A stretch of 64,000 bases of DNA from Paenibacillus arenilitoris (GCF_014705655.1 NZ_JACXIY010000026.1:62001-126000); one strand, 5' to 3'. Counted from the stretch's first letter, positions 52,731 to 62,586 are shown. Made by a program: numbers and translations. The notes: generated from the sequence alone by a model not told the origin.

Positions 52731-54467
52731 TTAAGAATTTAGCAATCGTAGCGTGATCCGTGAACCTTTGCCCTGTTCGCTTACAATGTCAAAGCTAAAC
52801 GACTCTCCGTAACATATTTTTAGACGAGTCAAGACATTTTTTATGCCGATGGAATCCCCCATGGCCATATCCTCGCCAATGTATCGATGAAGTTCATCCA
52901 TCTTGGCTTGATCCATGCCTACTCCGTTATCCGAGATTCTAAATATGATTTGCCCCTGCTCCTGTGCAATCTGAATGGTGATATAACCAATGCCCGGTAT
53001 ATTCTCAATGCCGTGAATACTCGCATTTTCGACAAATGGCAGGAAGGCCATTTTCGGGATTTCGATATCCATTACAGCTTGATCGACTTCGATATGGTAC
53101 TCCAGCTTGCTGTCAAAGCGATACTTTTGAATTTCAAGGAAACTTTCGATCAAATCGAGCTCCTCGCGAATCGTAACGAAGCTGCGCTTCCACAGAATCG
53201 ATTTACGAAAGATTTTGGCCATATTTTGAATCGTCTTCGCTGTCTGGGCTTCGCCCTTCATGAGGCTCCGCATCCGGATCGTTTCCAGCGCGTTAAACAG
53301 AAAATGGGGGTTGATCTGACTATGCAACGCATGAAGCTGGGCTTGCCTTTGCCGCAGCTCCAATTCCTTTTTTTGAATTTCGGCTACATACACATCATTT
53401 ATCAGATTTTCGATTCTTTCGCTCATCCGATTAAATTCCACGGCAAGCTCTCCGACCTCATCCCGTTCCCGGTAATAAGGGATACGTTCAAAGTTCTTGC
53501 CCTTTATCGATTTCATATGCTTCAAAATATTCTGTATCCGCTTATGGATGGAGCGGGAAATAATCATGATGACGATGGTCGGAACAAGGAAATTAATGCC
53601 GGCGAGCCATAGTATAAATTGGCCTGATTGTCTGACATCGTATAATATTTTTTCTTCGTCGAGCACGCCGTAAACCGTCCAGATCCCCAAATAACGGTTT
53701 TTTTGATATTGCTTCGCGATGACAATCGTTTTATTCGGCTTGGGTATCTCCTCCATGCCCAGTGTCCGATCCGCAGTGATCAGTTCGCTGGGCGTGCCGT
53801 TCGCCAATCGGCCGTACCGTGCTTGATTGGCGGGATCCAGAATGTATATATCACCTTCGAATCCCGATAAATCCAGCAATTGATTCACATATTTAATATT
53901 CAAGTCGATTTTCACGACATTCTCGTAAGCGTTAAATCGGTGATCCAGCAGCTTCTGGATGATACTGATGCTGTTGTGCGTCACATACAAATGCGGATAC
54001 GTATTGTTATGGTTTTTAATTTGACGAAACCAGTCTGTCTCTCGAATTTCATCATCCAGCTTAATAATATCCGCCGAGGCCAGAATCGTAGGATTGTCGC
54101 TCATGATCCTGACGGAGCTGATCGTTTTATACTCCTTGTTGGCGCGATTAAACAAATTCGAAACGGCGGAAAGGGACTCGATATATTGATCGAACGAAGC
54201 ATGGTCGGTATTTAAGTGATGATTGAGCCCCGTATCGATGGAATACAAATAGGAAATGCCGGCAGCATCGTCGATTAATACTCCTAATTCGGCCTGGAGC
54301 AAGGAAATGGCGCGCTCCGCGTCTGCCGTCTTCTGATTTTTGATATTCGCGGTCGTCACTTGGTAGAAGATCACATTCGTTAACACGATCGGGATGAACA
54401 CGCATATGACGTAAATAAAGATCAGTTTGCTCCTGAGCTTCAGATGATGCAAGCGAAGGTTGAACAC
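52731..54467 (-). CDS. YesM-type sensor histidine kinase of importer 4
   Basis: Membrane kinase of 578 residues from GTG 54467, with GAGGAGG 9 nt upstream. Membrane segment about 13-35, extracellular Cache-like sensor about 36-280, second membrane segment about 285-305, HAMP about 305-360, phospho-acceptor His388 in SQINPHFLFNAL, and HATPase_c with FVENASIHGIE, ISDNGVGM and SIGIKNVLTRL boxes. It lies 13 nt after its regulator gene. It probably responds to the ligand of importer 4 (inference). Confidence 0.93.
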   Translation of the reverse strand: MFNLRLHHLKLRSKLIFIYVICVFIPIVLTNVIFYQVTTANIKNQKTADAERAISLLQAELGVLIDDAAGISYLYSIDTGLNHHLNTDHASFDQYIESLSAVSNLFNRANKEYKTISSVRIMSDNPTILASADIIKLDDEIRETDWFRQIKNHNNTYPHLYVTHNSISIIQKLLDHRFNAYENVVKIDLNIKYVNQLLDLSGFEGDIYILDPANQARYGRLANGTPSELITADRTLGMEEIPKPNKTIVIAKQYQKNRYLGIWTVYGVLDEEKILYDVRQSGQFILWLAGINFLVPTIVIMIISRSIHKRIQNILKHMKSIKGKNFERIPYYRERDEVGELAVEFNRMSERIENLINDVYVAEIQKKELELRQRQAQLHALHSQINPHFLFNALETIRMRSLMKGEAQTAKTIQNMAKIFRKSILWKRSFVTIREELDLIESFLEIQKYRFDSKLEYHIEVDQAVMDIEIPKMAFLPFVENASIHGIENIPGIGYITIQIAQEQGQIIFRISDNGVGMDQAKMDELHRYIGEDMAMGDSIGIKNVLTRLKICYGESFSFDIVSEQGKGSRITLRLLNS

Positions 54468-54480
54468 AAGGGAGGCCTCC

Positions 54481-56046
54481 TCAATTGGAATGGAACATTT
54501 TATTGCGATAGTCCGTTGGCGTCATGTTCTCCAGCTTTTCGAATTGAGTGGCAAAGTAATCCGCGTTATGGAAACCAACCGTCTCGGCAATTTCATACAC
54601 GCGTCTTTTCGTCTGCCGCAGCAGCCGTTTTGCTTCCTCGACGCGAAGCGACAGCAGGTATTCATTAAAGTAGACGCCGTACTGTTTGCGAAACAGCTGT
54701 CCCAGGTATACCGGGTTCAAGTGAAAATCGGCGGCAATCCCTTTGAGATAAATGTTTTCTCTGAAATGGCCGTCGATATATTTTTTTATTTTTTCGATAT
54801 TGCCTTCGCTTTTCTCTCCCCGCTTGCCGGCGATATAAGCGGCGGCTTCCTCTATAAATTGCAAAAAGACTTCTTTAAGCTGACTGGAATTCCGATATTT
54901 CTTCTGCCAATCGAGCAGATCTTCCAGAAGGGCAAGCTCCTTTTCATCCCCCTCCAATTGTCGAATGAGATTAATGACCGCAATCAGAATGCGTCTTATC
55001 GTATTTGTAACCGCTCCGTGAGCGAAGTGCCGCTCCTTGAATACCATGAAAATCGATTCGATGGCAGGCGCATATCCTTCCTGTCGATTGGCTTCAACTT
55101 CATACATCAGCCTGCCGTGCAGCTCTTCATCAACGTCAAAATAATAGAGCGGGAGCTCTCGCAGCTCGGATGCAATAAAAATACGGTCGAAGTCCTTGGT
55201 GAATCGGTAATTCAAACACTCCTCGGCACTGGCGCCGGAAGAAGAGATTTGCTTTAAATGATCGGCCCTCAAGCCGATAAACAACGCGATAGTCGTGACT
55301 AACTCCTTCTCCAGGAGATAAAGCAGCCTGGCATAGGTTGTCCGCTCATCCGTAATCTGCTTGCTCATCCACAGCTGAGGCACGATAAGCCCATATTGAT
55401 TGTACGCGCGTACATGAAGGAGCAACGTTTGTCCCTCTTGTTGGAAAAATCGCATCAGGCAGGACTGAAGGGCAGGCATATAATCGACGGTCCCATTCGG
55501 AAGGAGGTCCTGAATCTCCACAATGACATACGTGTACGACGATGCAAGGGGCATCTCCAACGAATGGACGATACTCGCCAGAACCTGCTCGTCGGGCTCC
55601 GATTGCAGCAGACTTTCAATGACGGTTGCGACAAGAGGCTTTTCTTTCGTCATAAGCAATAGCTGCTTCTGATTGAGCGTATGGGCGGTTTTTTTGAGCG
55701 CGGCCGTCAGCTCCTGCTCATCCACCGGCTTCAGAATGTAATCGGATACATTATAACGGAACGCTTGTTGAGCGTAGGAGAAATCGGGGTAGCCACTAAG
55801 AATGACGAACAAGGGCTGGTGCAAGCCCTCGGTCTTGACCTGTCGGATGAGCTCCAGGCCGTCAAGCACCGGCATGCGAATATCGACGATGACCAGCTCG
55901 GGGGTCAACCGTTCGATAAGCTCCAGAGCCTGCTCTCCGTTCTCCGCTTCTCCGCAGATTTCAAAGTTCAGCTGCGACCAGTCCATCAGTCCAATTAGTC
56001 CTTTACGAACAAAAACCTCATCGTCCACGATCAGCACTTTGTACAT
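54481..56046 (-). CDS. YesN-type response regulator of importer 4
   Basis: Cytoplasmic regulator of 521 residues. Receiver about 1-120 with D8-D9, phospho-acceptor Asp55 (LVIVDIRMP) and KPVDE near 106; middle region; AraC double helix-turn-helix about 420-521 (LKGIAADFHLNPVYLGQLFR, VYEIAETVGFHNADYFATQF). AAGGAGG upstream of ATG 56046. First gene of the minus-strand run regulator, kinase, binding protein, permease, permease. No copy of the 65-bp element is visible before it, so it probably reads a different site from the 3873 regulator. Confidence 0.93.
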   Translation of the reverse strand: MYKVLIVDDEVFVRKGLIGLMDWSQLNFEICGEAENGEQALELIERLTPELVIVDIRMPVLDGLELIRQVKTEGLHQPLFVILSGYPDFSYAQQAFRYNVSDYILKPVDEQELTAALKKTAHTLNQKQLLLMTKEKPLVATVIESLLQSEPDEQVLASIVHSLEMPLASSYTYVIVEIQDLLPNGTVDYMPALQSCLMRFFQQEGQTLLLHVRAYNQYGLIVPQLWMSKQITDERTTYARLLYLLEKELVTTIALFIGLRADHLKQISSSGASAEECLNYRFTKDFDRIFIASELRELPLYYFDVDEELHGRLMYEVEANRQEGYAPAIESIFMVFKERHFAHGAVTNTIRRILIAVINLIRQLEGDEKELALLEDLLDWQKKYRNSSQLKEVFLQFIEEAAAYIAGKRGEKSEGNIEKIKKYIDGHFRENIYLKGIAADFHLNPVYLGQLFRKQYGVYFNEYLLSLRVEEAKRLLRQTKRRVYEIAETVGFHNADYFATQFEKLENMTPTDYRNKMFHSN

Positions 56047-56149
56047 TTTTTTCCTCCTTATGAGAGCTGCGAGCGCAGTAGCATGCTGCCGTTCGAGACC
56101 GAAGCCAAGTCTGGCCGGCGTATGAAGGCAGAGGGAGACATTCCCTTGA

Positions 56150-56790
56150 ATATGGAGTCAATTATAATCAAAATTCAGTTAGAAGTTAATTCAAATTATC
56201 AATATCATGATAATTGCAAGCGGTAGTAGGCGGGCCGAATGCCTAAGCCTCTCACATATTGGAGGATCACGGTCACAAATTTGTATTCTTATCGTCCCGG
56301 CTGAAGGAGGGGTTGCATGGATCAAAATCAGAAGCGAGAAAATAGCGATCTAATTTTTAGCCGTCATGGCAGGTTTGGTTTGCCCAGTCTACCAGTTTTT
56401 GAAGATTCATGCTTTCAAACTGCGGAATTTTTGGCGGACAGCTTATGCAAGCTGCTAGATATTCATCGTGCTGCGAAAGAAAGGTTCCTTGTCTGCCAAC
56501 GGAGGAGGAGCTTGCTGTTATGAATCTTTGTCGTAGAGGAGATGAAACGGGACAAGCTACTTGGAGGAGTTGAACAAAACATTTCTCAAGTTAAGAATAA
56601 AATGGTAGGAGTATTTTTCACGCGCCTCAAAGCCGATATCCGCAGGCCGTCAGCCGTCTATGGATCAGCCATTCAGCCAATTGTTCGTGCTGTTCTTCGT
56701 TCAGTATGGCGTGTCTGCTGTTGCACCGCGACGTGCAGCGATAAGGACAGGAACGGCTGCACGTCACGGATTGTTGCTATTTATTCGTAG
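56150..56790. other. Gap without a recognisable gene
   Basis: About 640 bp between the importer 4 regulator and the sulfatase remnant. I find no protein I recognise on either strand. One 68-codon plus-strand frame is listed separately. AT-rich sequence at 56155-56215 probably holds the regulator's promoter. On the minus strand the stretch could be further decayed sulfatase, but I could not match it. Confidence 0.4.
56317..56523 (+). CDS. Possible small protein, unknown
   Basis: A 68-codon frame starting with ATG 56317, with AAGGAGGGG (56304-56312) 4 nt upstream. The product has no signal peptide, membrane segment or motif I know. The good ribosome site is the only support; the amino-acid make-up near the end (Arg-rich, then LLL) looks non-native. 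It may be an intact small gene, the start of a broken one, or chance. Confidence 0.2.
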   Translation: MDQNQKRENSDLIFSRHGRFGLPSLPVFEDSCFQTAEFLADSLCKLLDIHRAAKERFLVCQRRRSLLL

Positions 56791-56793
56791 TCG

Positions 56794-56931
56794 CTATCCG
56801 AAGCCGATAAACTGTTGACGGAACAGGGTGCTTTCCCGTGCCAGCCGCATCAGGTTCGGCGTCGGAACTTGATAGCCGTAAGGCTGAATGTATCGGCCTG
56901 TGTCGTGGGAATGCATGTATATAATGTTCAT
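56794..56931 (-). pseudogene. Truncated sulfatase, N-terminal 45 residues
   Basis: ATG 56931 with AAGGA about 10 nt upstream opens a frame reading MNIIYMHSHDTGRYIQPYG, then VPTPNLMRLARESTLFRQQF, and stops at 56794. This is the typical beginning of a type I sulfatase: first strand with a metal-binding Asp (HDTG), the P-T-P-N-L-x-x-L-A segment and the FRQ-F segment before the C/S-x-P-x-R active-site box. The active-site box is absent, so the fragment cannot be active. It is the last element of the importer 5 operon, about 120 bp after the permease stop, and hints that the imported sugar was once sulfated. Confidence 0.78.
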
Positions 56932-57050
56932 CCGAGTTCACGTCCTTGCGTATCAATTTGGTTTGGGAGCATTTCCTAATAGATCGGCTTGCTTTTGTTT
57001 TCATTGTACCAGTCTTTGTACCACTGCTCCACCTTTGCGCCCAACGGGCT

Positions 57051-57932
57051 CTACTCTTTTAGCGCACCGATCAAAACGCCGTGCACAAAGTATTTTTGCA
57101 GAAACGGATACAGGACCAGAATTGGCAATGTAGATACAATGATCGTCGCGTACTTAATCGTTATCCCAATATCCAGACGATCGCCGGTCGCCGCTCCGGT
57201 CATCATATTATCCGTACTGTTTGAAATAAGAATTTCCCTAAGCACCAGCTGAAGAGGGAACAAATCCCGATCACGCATATAGATCAATGCGCTGAAATAC
57301 GAATTCCAATGACCGACGGCGTACCATAAAATCATGACGGCAATCACGGGCAGAGAAAGCGGGATAATTATCCTGCTCAGAATGATCCAGTCATTCGCTC
57401 CGTCGATGCGTGCGGATTCCTCCAAACTTACGGGAATGCCTTGAAATGCGGTTCGCATAATGATTAAGTTAAACGAGCTGATTGCTCCAGGCAGGAGAAG
57501 CGCCCAAGGCGTATTTAACATGCCAAGGTTATTAACCAGCAGGAAAGACGGAATAAGTCCCCCATTGAACACCATCGTGATAACGATAATGAGCATAATG
57601 GAGTTTTTGAAATAAACGTTACGACGGGAGAGGGCATAGGCGCCGAGCGTAGTCATAATCAAGTTGATGACTGTACCTGCCGTCACATAGAAGAGCGTAT
57701 TCCGGTAGCCGGTTGCAACCATGGGATTTTCCAGTACCGCTTTATAGGCATCCAAGCTAAACCCCTGCGGGTAGAATAACATGCCGCGAAATCGGGCCAT
57801 CTCCGTAGGATCGCTTAGAGATGCGAAGAGGATATAAATAAATGGATAAAGCGTAACGAAACAAAGCGATAACATCAAACAGATATTAAACCATGAAAAT
57901 ACGTGTTCACCCAGTGATCGTTTAAATGTCAT
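57051..57932 (-). CDS. Carbohydrate ABC importer 5, LplC/YtcP-type permease
   Basis: Membrane subunit of 293 residues, AAGGGGG upstream of ATG 57932. EAA loop EESARIDGANDWIILSRIIIPL; C terminus YPFLQKYFVHGVLIGALKE. It closely follows the importer 3 LplC-type subunit along the whole chain (start RSLGE, LYVVFASFSDPS-like segment, DRDLFPLQLVLREILISN), which marks importers 3 and 5 as sister systems. Confidence 0.92.
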   Translation of the reverse strand: MTFKRSLGEHVFSWFNICLMLSLCFVTLYPFIYILFASLSDPTEMARFRGMLFYPQGFSLDAYKAVLENPMVATGYRNTLFYVTAGTVINLIMTTLGAYALSRRNVYFKNSIMLIIVITMVFNGGLIPSFLLVNNLGMLNTPWALLLPGAISSFNLIIMRTAFQGIPVSLEESARIDGANDWIILSRIIIPLSLPVIAVMILWYAVGHWNSYFSALIYMRDRDLFPLQLVLREILISNSTDNMMTGAATGDRLDIGITIKYATIIVSTLPILVLYPFLQKYFVHGVLIGALKE

Positions 57933-57951
57933 TTGTACTGTCGATCCCCCT

Positions 57952-58914
57952 TTACCACAACCTGTGTTCGCTTACTCGTTTGCTAATCGTATTGGCGAGA
58001 GTAAGCAAAATGAAGCTGATGACCGAATTGAACAAACCGACGGCAGCGGAGTACCCGAAATCGGCTCCAAGAATGCCTTTTCTGTAGACATAGGTTGAAA
58101 TGACGTCTGCCGTTTCATAGGTTAGCGGGTTGTACAGCAGGATGATTTTTTCACTTCCAACGGAAAGCATTGACCCAATGTTAAGAATAAACAAGATGAC
58201 AATCGTTGACATGATGCCTGGAATGGTTACATGCAAGGTTTGCTTCCAACGGCCTGCACCGTCGATACGAGCCGCATCGTACAAGGTAGGATCAATCGTG
58301 GACATTGCGGCGAGATAGATGATAGACCCCCAGCCAACTCCCTGCCAAATACCTGAGGATACATAGATGGAACGAAACCATCCCGGCTCCTGAAGGAAAG
58401 CGATCGGCTCCATTCCGAACAAGCCGAGGATGTTATTGATCAGACCATCGCGCGCAACAAAATCGACAAGCATTCCCGCGACAACCACGATCGAAATAAA
58501 GTGGGGGAGATAACTTATCGTCTGTACGACTCGTTTGAAGACGATACGACGAAGCTCATTAAGCAATAGAGCCAATAGGATAGGGGCGGGAAACGCAAAC
58601 AGCAATTCATAGATATTGATCAAAGCCGTATTTCGAATAAGCCGCCAAAAGTAAGGGTTTTCAAAAAAATGGTGAAAGTGGGTGAAACCGACCCAAGGAC
58701 TTCGCCAAACTCCGTCTGCTATACCATAATCTTTAAAAGCAATGAGCAGACCGTACATGGGTCCGTAATGAAAAATGGCATAATAGGCCATAACGGGAAG
58801 AAGCATAAGATAGATGTAGCGATTCCGAATCAAGTCCTTTTTTATGATACTCCTTTTGCTTTCCACCGGTATTCCGGCTGCTGCTTGTACCAAATTTTTG
58901 TCCAAATCAGGCAC
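57952..58914 (-). CDS. Carbohydrate ABC importer 5, LplB-type permease
   Basis: Membrane subunit of 320 residues. GTG 58914 is preferred since GGGAGGG lies 8 nt upstream; an in-frame ATG at 58950 has no ribosome site. Cytoplasmic start of about 30 residues, then YIYLMLLPVMAYYAIFHYGP as first membrane segment; EAA loop YDAARIDGAGRWKQTLHVTIP. It ends RVSEHRLW. 19 nt before the second permease. Confidence 0.88.
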   Translation of the reverse strand: MPDLDKNLVQAAAGIPVESKRSIIKKDLIRNRYIYLMLLPVMAYYAIFHYGPMYGLLIAFKDYGIADGVWRSPWVGFTHFHHFFENPYFWRLIRNTALINIYELLFAFPAPILLALLLNELRRIVFKRVVQTISYLPHFISIVVVAGMLVDFVARDGLINNILGLFGMEPIAFLQEPGWFRSIYVSSGIWQGVGWGSIIYLAAMSTIDPTLYDAARIDGAGRWKQTLHVTIPGIMSTIVILFILNIGSMLSVGSEKIILLYNPLTYETADVISTYVYRKGILGADFGYSAAVGLFNSVISFILLTLANTISKRVSEHRLW

Positions 58915-58985
58915 GGAATTTATCCCTCCCAGATTCATGGAATATGGCAAGCCGTCGACCCGCCATACTCCGGATTTGGCGATGC

Positions 58986-60596
58986 TTATCTATTGTTGTA
59001 GCGTTCTAATCCTGCTTGCTGAATGAGGAGCGCTTCTTCGATTCCTAATCCTTTTAACGCCTTTACATATTCATCGAATTTATCCAGCGGTTCTGCTCCA
59101 ATAATAAATTTCAAAATCATTTCGTCTTTATACGTATTGATGTCGGTCATGATCGAGGCGTATCGGCTGCTATCTTCTACGGCGATACTAACCGGAGGCA
59201 TTCTTTTTTCATGTGCTGGGGCTGACCAAAGCTCCATGGCTTCTTTTTGTTCCGGTTTGGTCGTATACTGCTCTGTGTGACGCACATCCTGCACAAAAGG
59301 ACCTGATGTAGCGCCCATGATATGTTTTCTAAAGGCTTGGGAAATCGGCAATCCGTCCGGATTTTTCAATACAGCGTCCGTATACTTTGGCTGGCCGTCA
59401 ACTAAAGTGTACGTTTCTCCTTCTTTTCCGAAGTTCATGATGAGCTTCCCTTCTTCACTGTACAAGTCATCCAGGAATTTTACGGTTCCAACAACGTTTT
59501 TGTTGCTCCCGGTTACCGCCGCGAAGATGCCCGTGACGGAATTGTCAAGATATCCGAATACCGGCTTTGCGCCAGGATTTAATGTCGGATAGGGGGTTCC
59601 GACAATCTGGAATTCCGGCTGGCTTTGCGCCATTAAGTCCATATATTTTCCGATTCCGCCATTGAGAAACAAAACCGTCGAACCAACCTGATTGCCCGTA
59701 ATTTTTGCATCTTTCATTTTGCTGTCCGTTGTCGCGAAGTCCTTGTCGAGCAAGCCCTCCTTATACCATTGGTTCATTGTGGCCAGGTATTCCTTGAACC
59801 CCGGTTCAATTGGACCGTATTTGACGGTATTATTCTCCTGGTAGAAATCGTTTGGCGTCCCGAAGGCGCCAGCGAAAGCTAATTCCCCTGCAGGAATTAG
59901 AATCGGAATTTCGTCCGCTGCACCATTGCCGTTGGGGTCCTGTTCTTTAAACGCTTTCAAAACGGTGTACCATTCGTCAATTGTTGTCGGTACGGCTAAA
60001 TTTAATTTATCAAGCCAATCCTTCCGTATTGCAGGTCCCAGGAACACTTGCTGCGTGACATCCTCACGAATGAACGGGAAGCCAATGATATCGCCATCGT
60101 CCGTAGACATCATTTTTCTCCATTCCGGATGATCTTCTAACAGCTTTTTTAGGTTGGGGGCATTATCCAAATAATCGTTTAGGGGGATGATTTTCTTGTC
60201 CCTGATCGCTTTCCGGGCTCCTCCAGGGTAACTGTTCCATCCATATTCAACAACATCGGGCAGCTTATTCGATGCGACCATTAAGTTGAATTGTTCTCCG
60301 AGCTGACCTTGCGCGGGATGCTGGAATTCAATTTGTACGCCGGTTTTAGCCTGGATTTCCTTCCAAGCGGTAACCTCTCCGTAACTCTTCATTATGGCGG
60401 CAGCATCCGGAAACAATTCCACCCAATACGTTATTTTCGTTAATGGTTCAGTCTGCTCCGTTGAATCTTGTTCTTCTGATGTTGATCCCGTTGACCGTGT
60501 TGATTCCCCTCCGGTGCACGCGGCTAAAGCAATCGCAAACAATGCCGGGATAATGAATACAGCTGCAAACCCACTCATCTTTCTCCTCATTGACAT
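58986..60596 (-). CDS. Solute-binding lipoprotein of importer 5
   Basis: Exported lipoprotein of about 536 residues, lipobox ALAAC, Cys27 from ATG 60596. GGGGTGG lies 11 nt upstream; a GTG at 60611 in the same frame is possible. Large LplA class. It shares with the importer 3 protein the opening ITYWVEL, the EQFNLMVAS segment and the acidic loop DPNGNGAADE, a calcium-type loop. About 100 bp separate it from the GH2 gene upstream. Confidence 0.9.
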   Translation of the reverse strand: MSMRRKMSGFAAVFIIPALFAIALAACTGGESTRSTGSTSEEQDSTEQTEPLTKITYWVELFPDAAAIMKSYGEVTAWKEIQAKTGVQIEFQHPAQGQLGEQFNLMVASNKLPDVVEYGWNSYPGGARKAIRDKKIIPLNDYLDNAPNLKKLLEDHPEWRKMMSTDDGDIIGFPFIREDVTQQVFLGPAIRKDWLDKLNLAVPTTIDEWYTVLKAFKEQDPNGNGAADEIPILIPAGELAFAGAFGTPNDFYQENNTVKYGPIEPGFKEYLATMNQWYKEGLLDKDFATTDSKMKDAKITGNQVGSTVLFLNGGIGKYMDLMAQSQPEFQIVGTPYPTLNPGAKPVFGYLDNSVTGIFAAVTGSNKNVVGTVKFLDDLYSEEGKLIMNFGKEGETYTLVDGQPKYTDAVLKNPDGLPISQAFRKHIMGATSGPFVQDVRHTEQYTTKPEQKEAMELWSAPAHEKRMPPVSIAVEDSSRYASIMTDINTYKDEMILKFIIGAEPLDKFDEYVKALKGLGIEEALLIQQAGLERYNNR

Positions 60597-60695
60597 GAAC
60601 AAATTATCCACCCCATTCTAAATCATGATAGGAATCCATTTGGAATGACGAGCCTTAATCCGGGGGCCATCCCTCCTGAGATAACCCTTATGCGA

Positions 60696-62432
60696 TCATT
60701 GCAGCGTAGAGCCCCAGCCGAAGGGATCATGCTGGTCCGTGTATATGCTCTTGACCACACGATAGGCAAGCTTGGGTTTGCGATATTCGTTGACCAGCCC
60801 CTTGTTGTTGAAGGAGCGTGCGCGGTCCCTAAAGTGGGGGCGACGACTCTGCAGGTCGGCCCGAGTATCTGCAAACTGCCAAACGTAAGTACCGCTAATC
60901 TTCGGGTCGTCTCGGAAGAGCTTCAGGGACTTGCTGAGCAAATCGGCTTGGTAGTCCTCGCTGAATAGACGGGGTTCCCAGCCGGAGTCGCCATATACCC
61001 CTGCTCCTCCAAATTCGGTCATAAGCACCGGGGTGTTCTCGGCTCCATATTCCTTGCAGCGCTCATGGAAGGTTTCAAGCATCTCCTCGAACTCGACATG
61101 TCCGAAATACCATCCGCCATAATAGTTAATTCCGATAACGTCGAAAAGTCCAAGGCAGATGTCTTTCATAGGGTGCATGGTGGCATAAGCCACAAGCCTT
61201 GACTGGTCCTTGCTTCTTACGAGTTCCGTCATCTTGACGGACAGCTCATAGGCCTGCTTGGAGCGCGTATCGATTTCATTATGGATAGACCAGAACAGGA
61301 TCGAGGGATGGTGAAGATCCCGTTCGATCATCTCATCCATCATCGTTAACGCACGTTGTACGAAGATGGGGTCGTCCGTGACCTCCGCCGGGAATGCGGC
61401 GCCCCAAATCGGAATCTCGCCCCAGAAGAGCACGCCTCGCTCATCCAGCAGATCGAGCCAGTATTCGCTCTGGGGGTAATGCGAACCGCGTACGGCGTTG
61501 CATCCCATCTGCAGGATAATATCCAGATCCTTGGTCATCAATTTGTTGGGGAAAGCAAAGCCCCATTCCGGGTGCTCCTCGTGGCGGTTAACTCCCTGAA
61601 GGTAGAGCTCCTTGCCGTTCAGCAGAATTTTCTTGTTTCGGGTCTCTACCGTACGGAACCCGATGCGGTCTGCCCGGTCATCCCGGCCGGCAACGGCTCT
61701 GATCATGTAGAGAGCGGGATCCTCCGGTTCCCATCGCCGGAGCCCGGACCAGGCCTGTTCCACGTTTAGTTCCGTGCTTCCCATGGCATGAAGGTAAACG
61801 GTTTCAGCGTGGAAGATCTCCCCGTTCCGATAGAGGGATACGGGCACTTCGACAGGGGTATCCGACATGGAACGGAGCTTGAGCTTAACCTGGATGTCAG
61901 CACTGGAATCTCCTGTCATGCCATAGGTGATACGCATACCCTCGATCGAGACATCAGGCAGGAGCTGAAGCTCCACGGGCCGGATCATTCCGCCGTAATG
62001 AAACCAGTCCACAATGTGGTAGGGTATCGTATTGCGCTCCAGCGTGCTGTTCGTGCGGACGACGAGCTCGTGAACCCCGGCAGCGACGTTAGGGATCGTA
62101 AAGTCAAAAGGGGTATATCCACCGTAATGGTATCCCAGGTGGTTTCCGTCCCAGTACACATCGGCATGTCCCAGCACGGCGTGGAACAGAAGACGGAGAT
62201 GGCTGCTTTCCTCGAGTGTTATCCGAGTGCGATACCATGCCACCCCTTCGTAGTCGAACTTGCCGAGCTCATTATTCCAGCAGGCCGGCACCGGCAAGCG
62301 ATCGTGGCCGGAAGGAAAATTTGTGTGCCACCCTTCAGAGAACCCGATATTGTCCTTATCAAAAACGAAATCCCATAATCCGTCAAGCAATTGGCATTCC
62401 CGAAGTCGATGCTGTTGAAACGTTCGGATCAC
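60696..62432 (-). CDS. GH2 beta-glycosidase (beta-glucuronidase / beta-galactosidase type), importer 5 operon
   Basis: Cytoplasmic enzyme of 578 residues with jelly roll, Ig-like and TIM-barrel domains. Acid/base Glu386 (SIHNEID), nucleophile Glu473 (MTEFGG), and the GVNRHEEHPEWG signature near 280. GTG 62432 is chosen: GGAG is 9 nt upstream and the start then aligns with the paralogue at 40451 (both begin V/M-I-R-x-F-Q); the frame reaches back to TTG 62447. It is the first gene of the importer 5 run and is divergent from an AraC regulator, its probable controller. Confidence 0.88.
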   Translation of the reverse strand: MIRTFQQHRLRECQLLDGLWDFVFDKDNIGFSEGWHTNFPSGHDRLPVPACWNNELGKFDYEGVAWYRTRITLEESSHLRLLFHAVLGHADVYWDGNHLGYHYGGYTPFDFTIPNVAAGVHELVVRTNSTLERNTIPYHIVDWFHYGGMIRPVELQLLPDVSIEGMRITYGMTGDSSADIQVKLKLRSMSDTPVEVPVSLYRNGEIFHAETVYLHAMGSTELNVEQAWSGLRRWEPEDPALYMIRAVAGRDDRADRIGFRTVETRNKKILLNGKELYLQGVNRHEEHPEWGFAFPNKLMTKDLDIILQMGCNAVRGSHYPQSEYWLDLLDERGVLFWGEIPIWGAAFPAEVTDDPIFVQRALTMMDEMIERDLHHPSILFWSIHNEIDTRSKQAYELSVKMTELVRSKDQSRLVAYATMHPMKDICLGLFDVIGINYYGGWYFGHVEFEEMLETFHERCKEYGAENTPVLMTEFGGAGVYGDSGWEPRLFSEDYQADLLSKSLKLFRDDPKISGTYVWQFADTRADLQSRRPHFRDRARSFNNKGLVNEYRKPKLAYRVVKSIYTDQHDPFGWGSTLQ

Positions 62433-62467
62433 AATCATCATCTCCAATACTTTTTCTACGATTCATC

Positions 62468-62559
62468 TATCATTTATGTTCTTTATGTTCGGAGTGTAGC
62501 ATCGATCGCAACGGAGGGACAATGGCAAAAACAATCCTAATCGTTTATCATAAATGATA
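62468..62559. promoter_or_regulatory. Paired operator-like repeats between GH2 and the divergent AraC gene
   Basis: TATCATTTATG (62468-62478) has its exact inverse CATAAATGATA at 62549-62559, about eight helical turns away. The second copy is itself part of a palindrome, TATCATAAATGATA (62546-62559). They stand at the two edges of the divergent promoter region, as expected for an AraC protein that loops DNA. Confidence 0.55.
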
Positions 62560-62586
62560 CAAAAGAGATTTATAGGAGGAAGACTT

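Noticed and set aside
56317..56790. Transposase or further gene in the gap after importer 4
   Set aside because: I could not match any frame to a known family; only a low-confidence small frame is listed.
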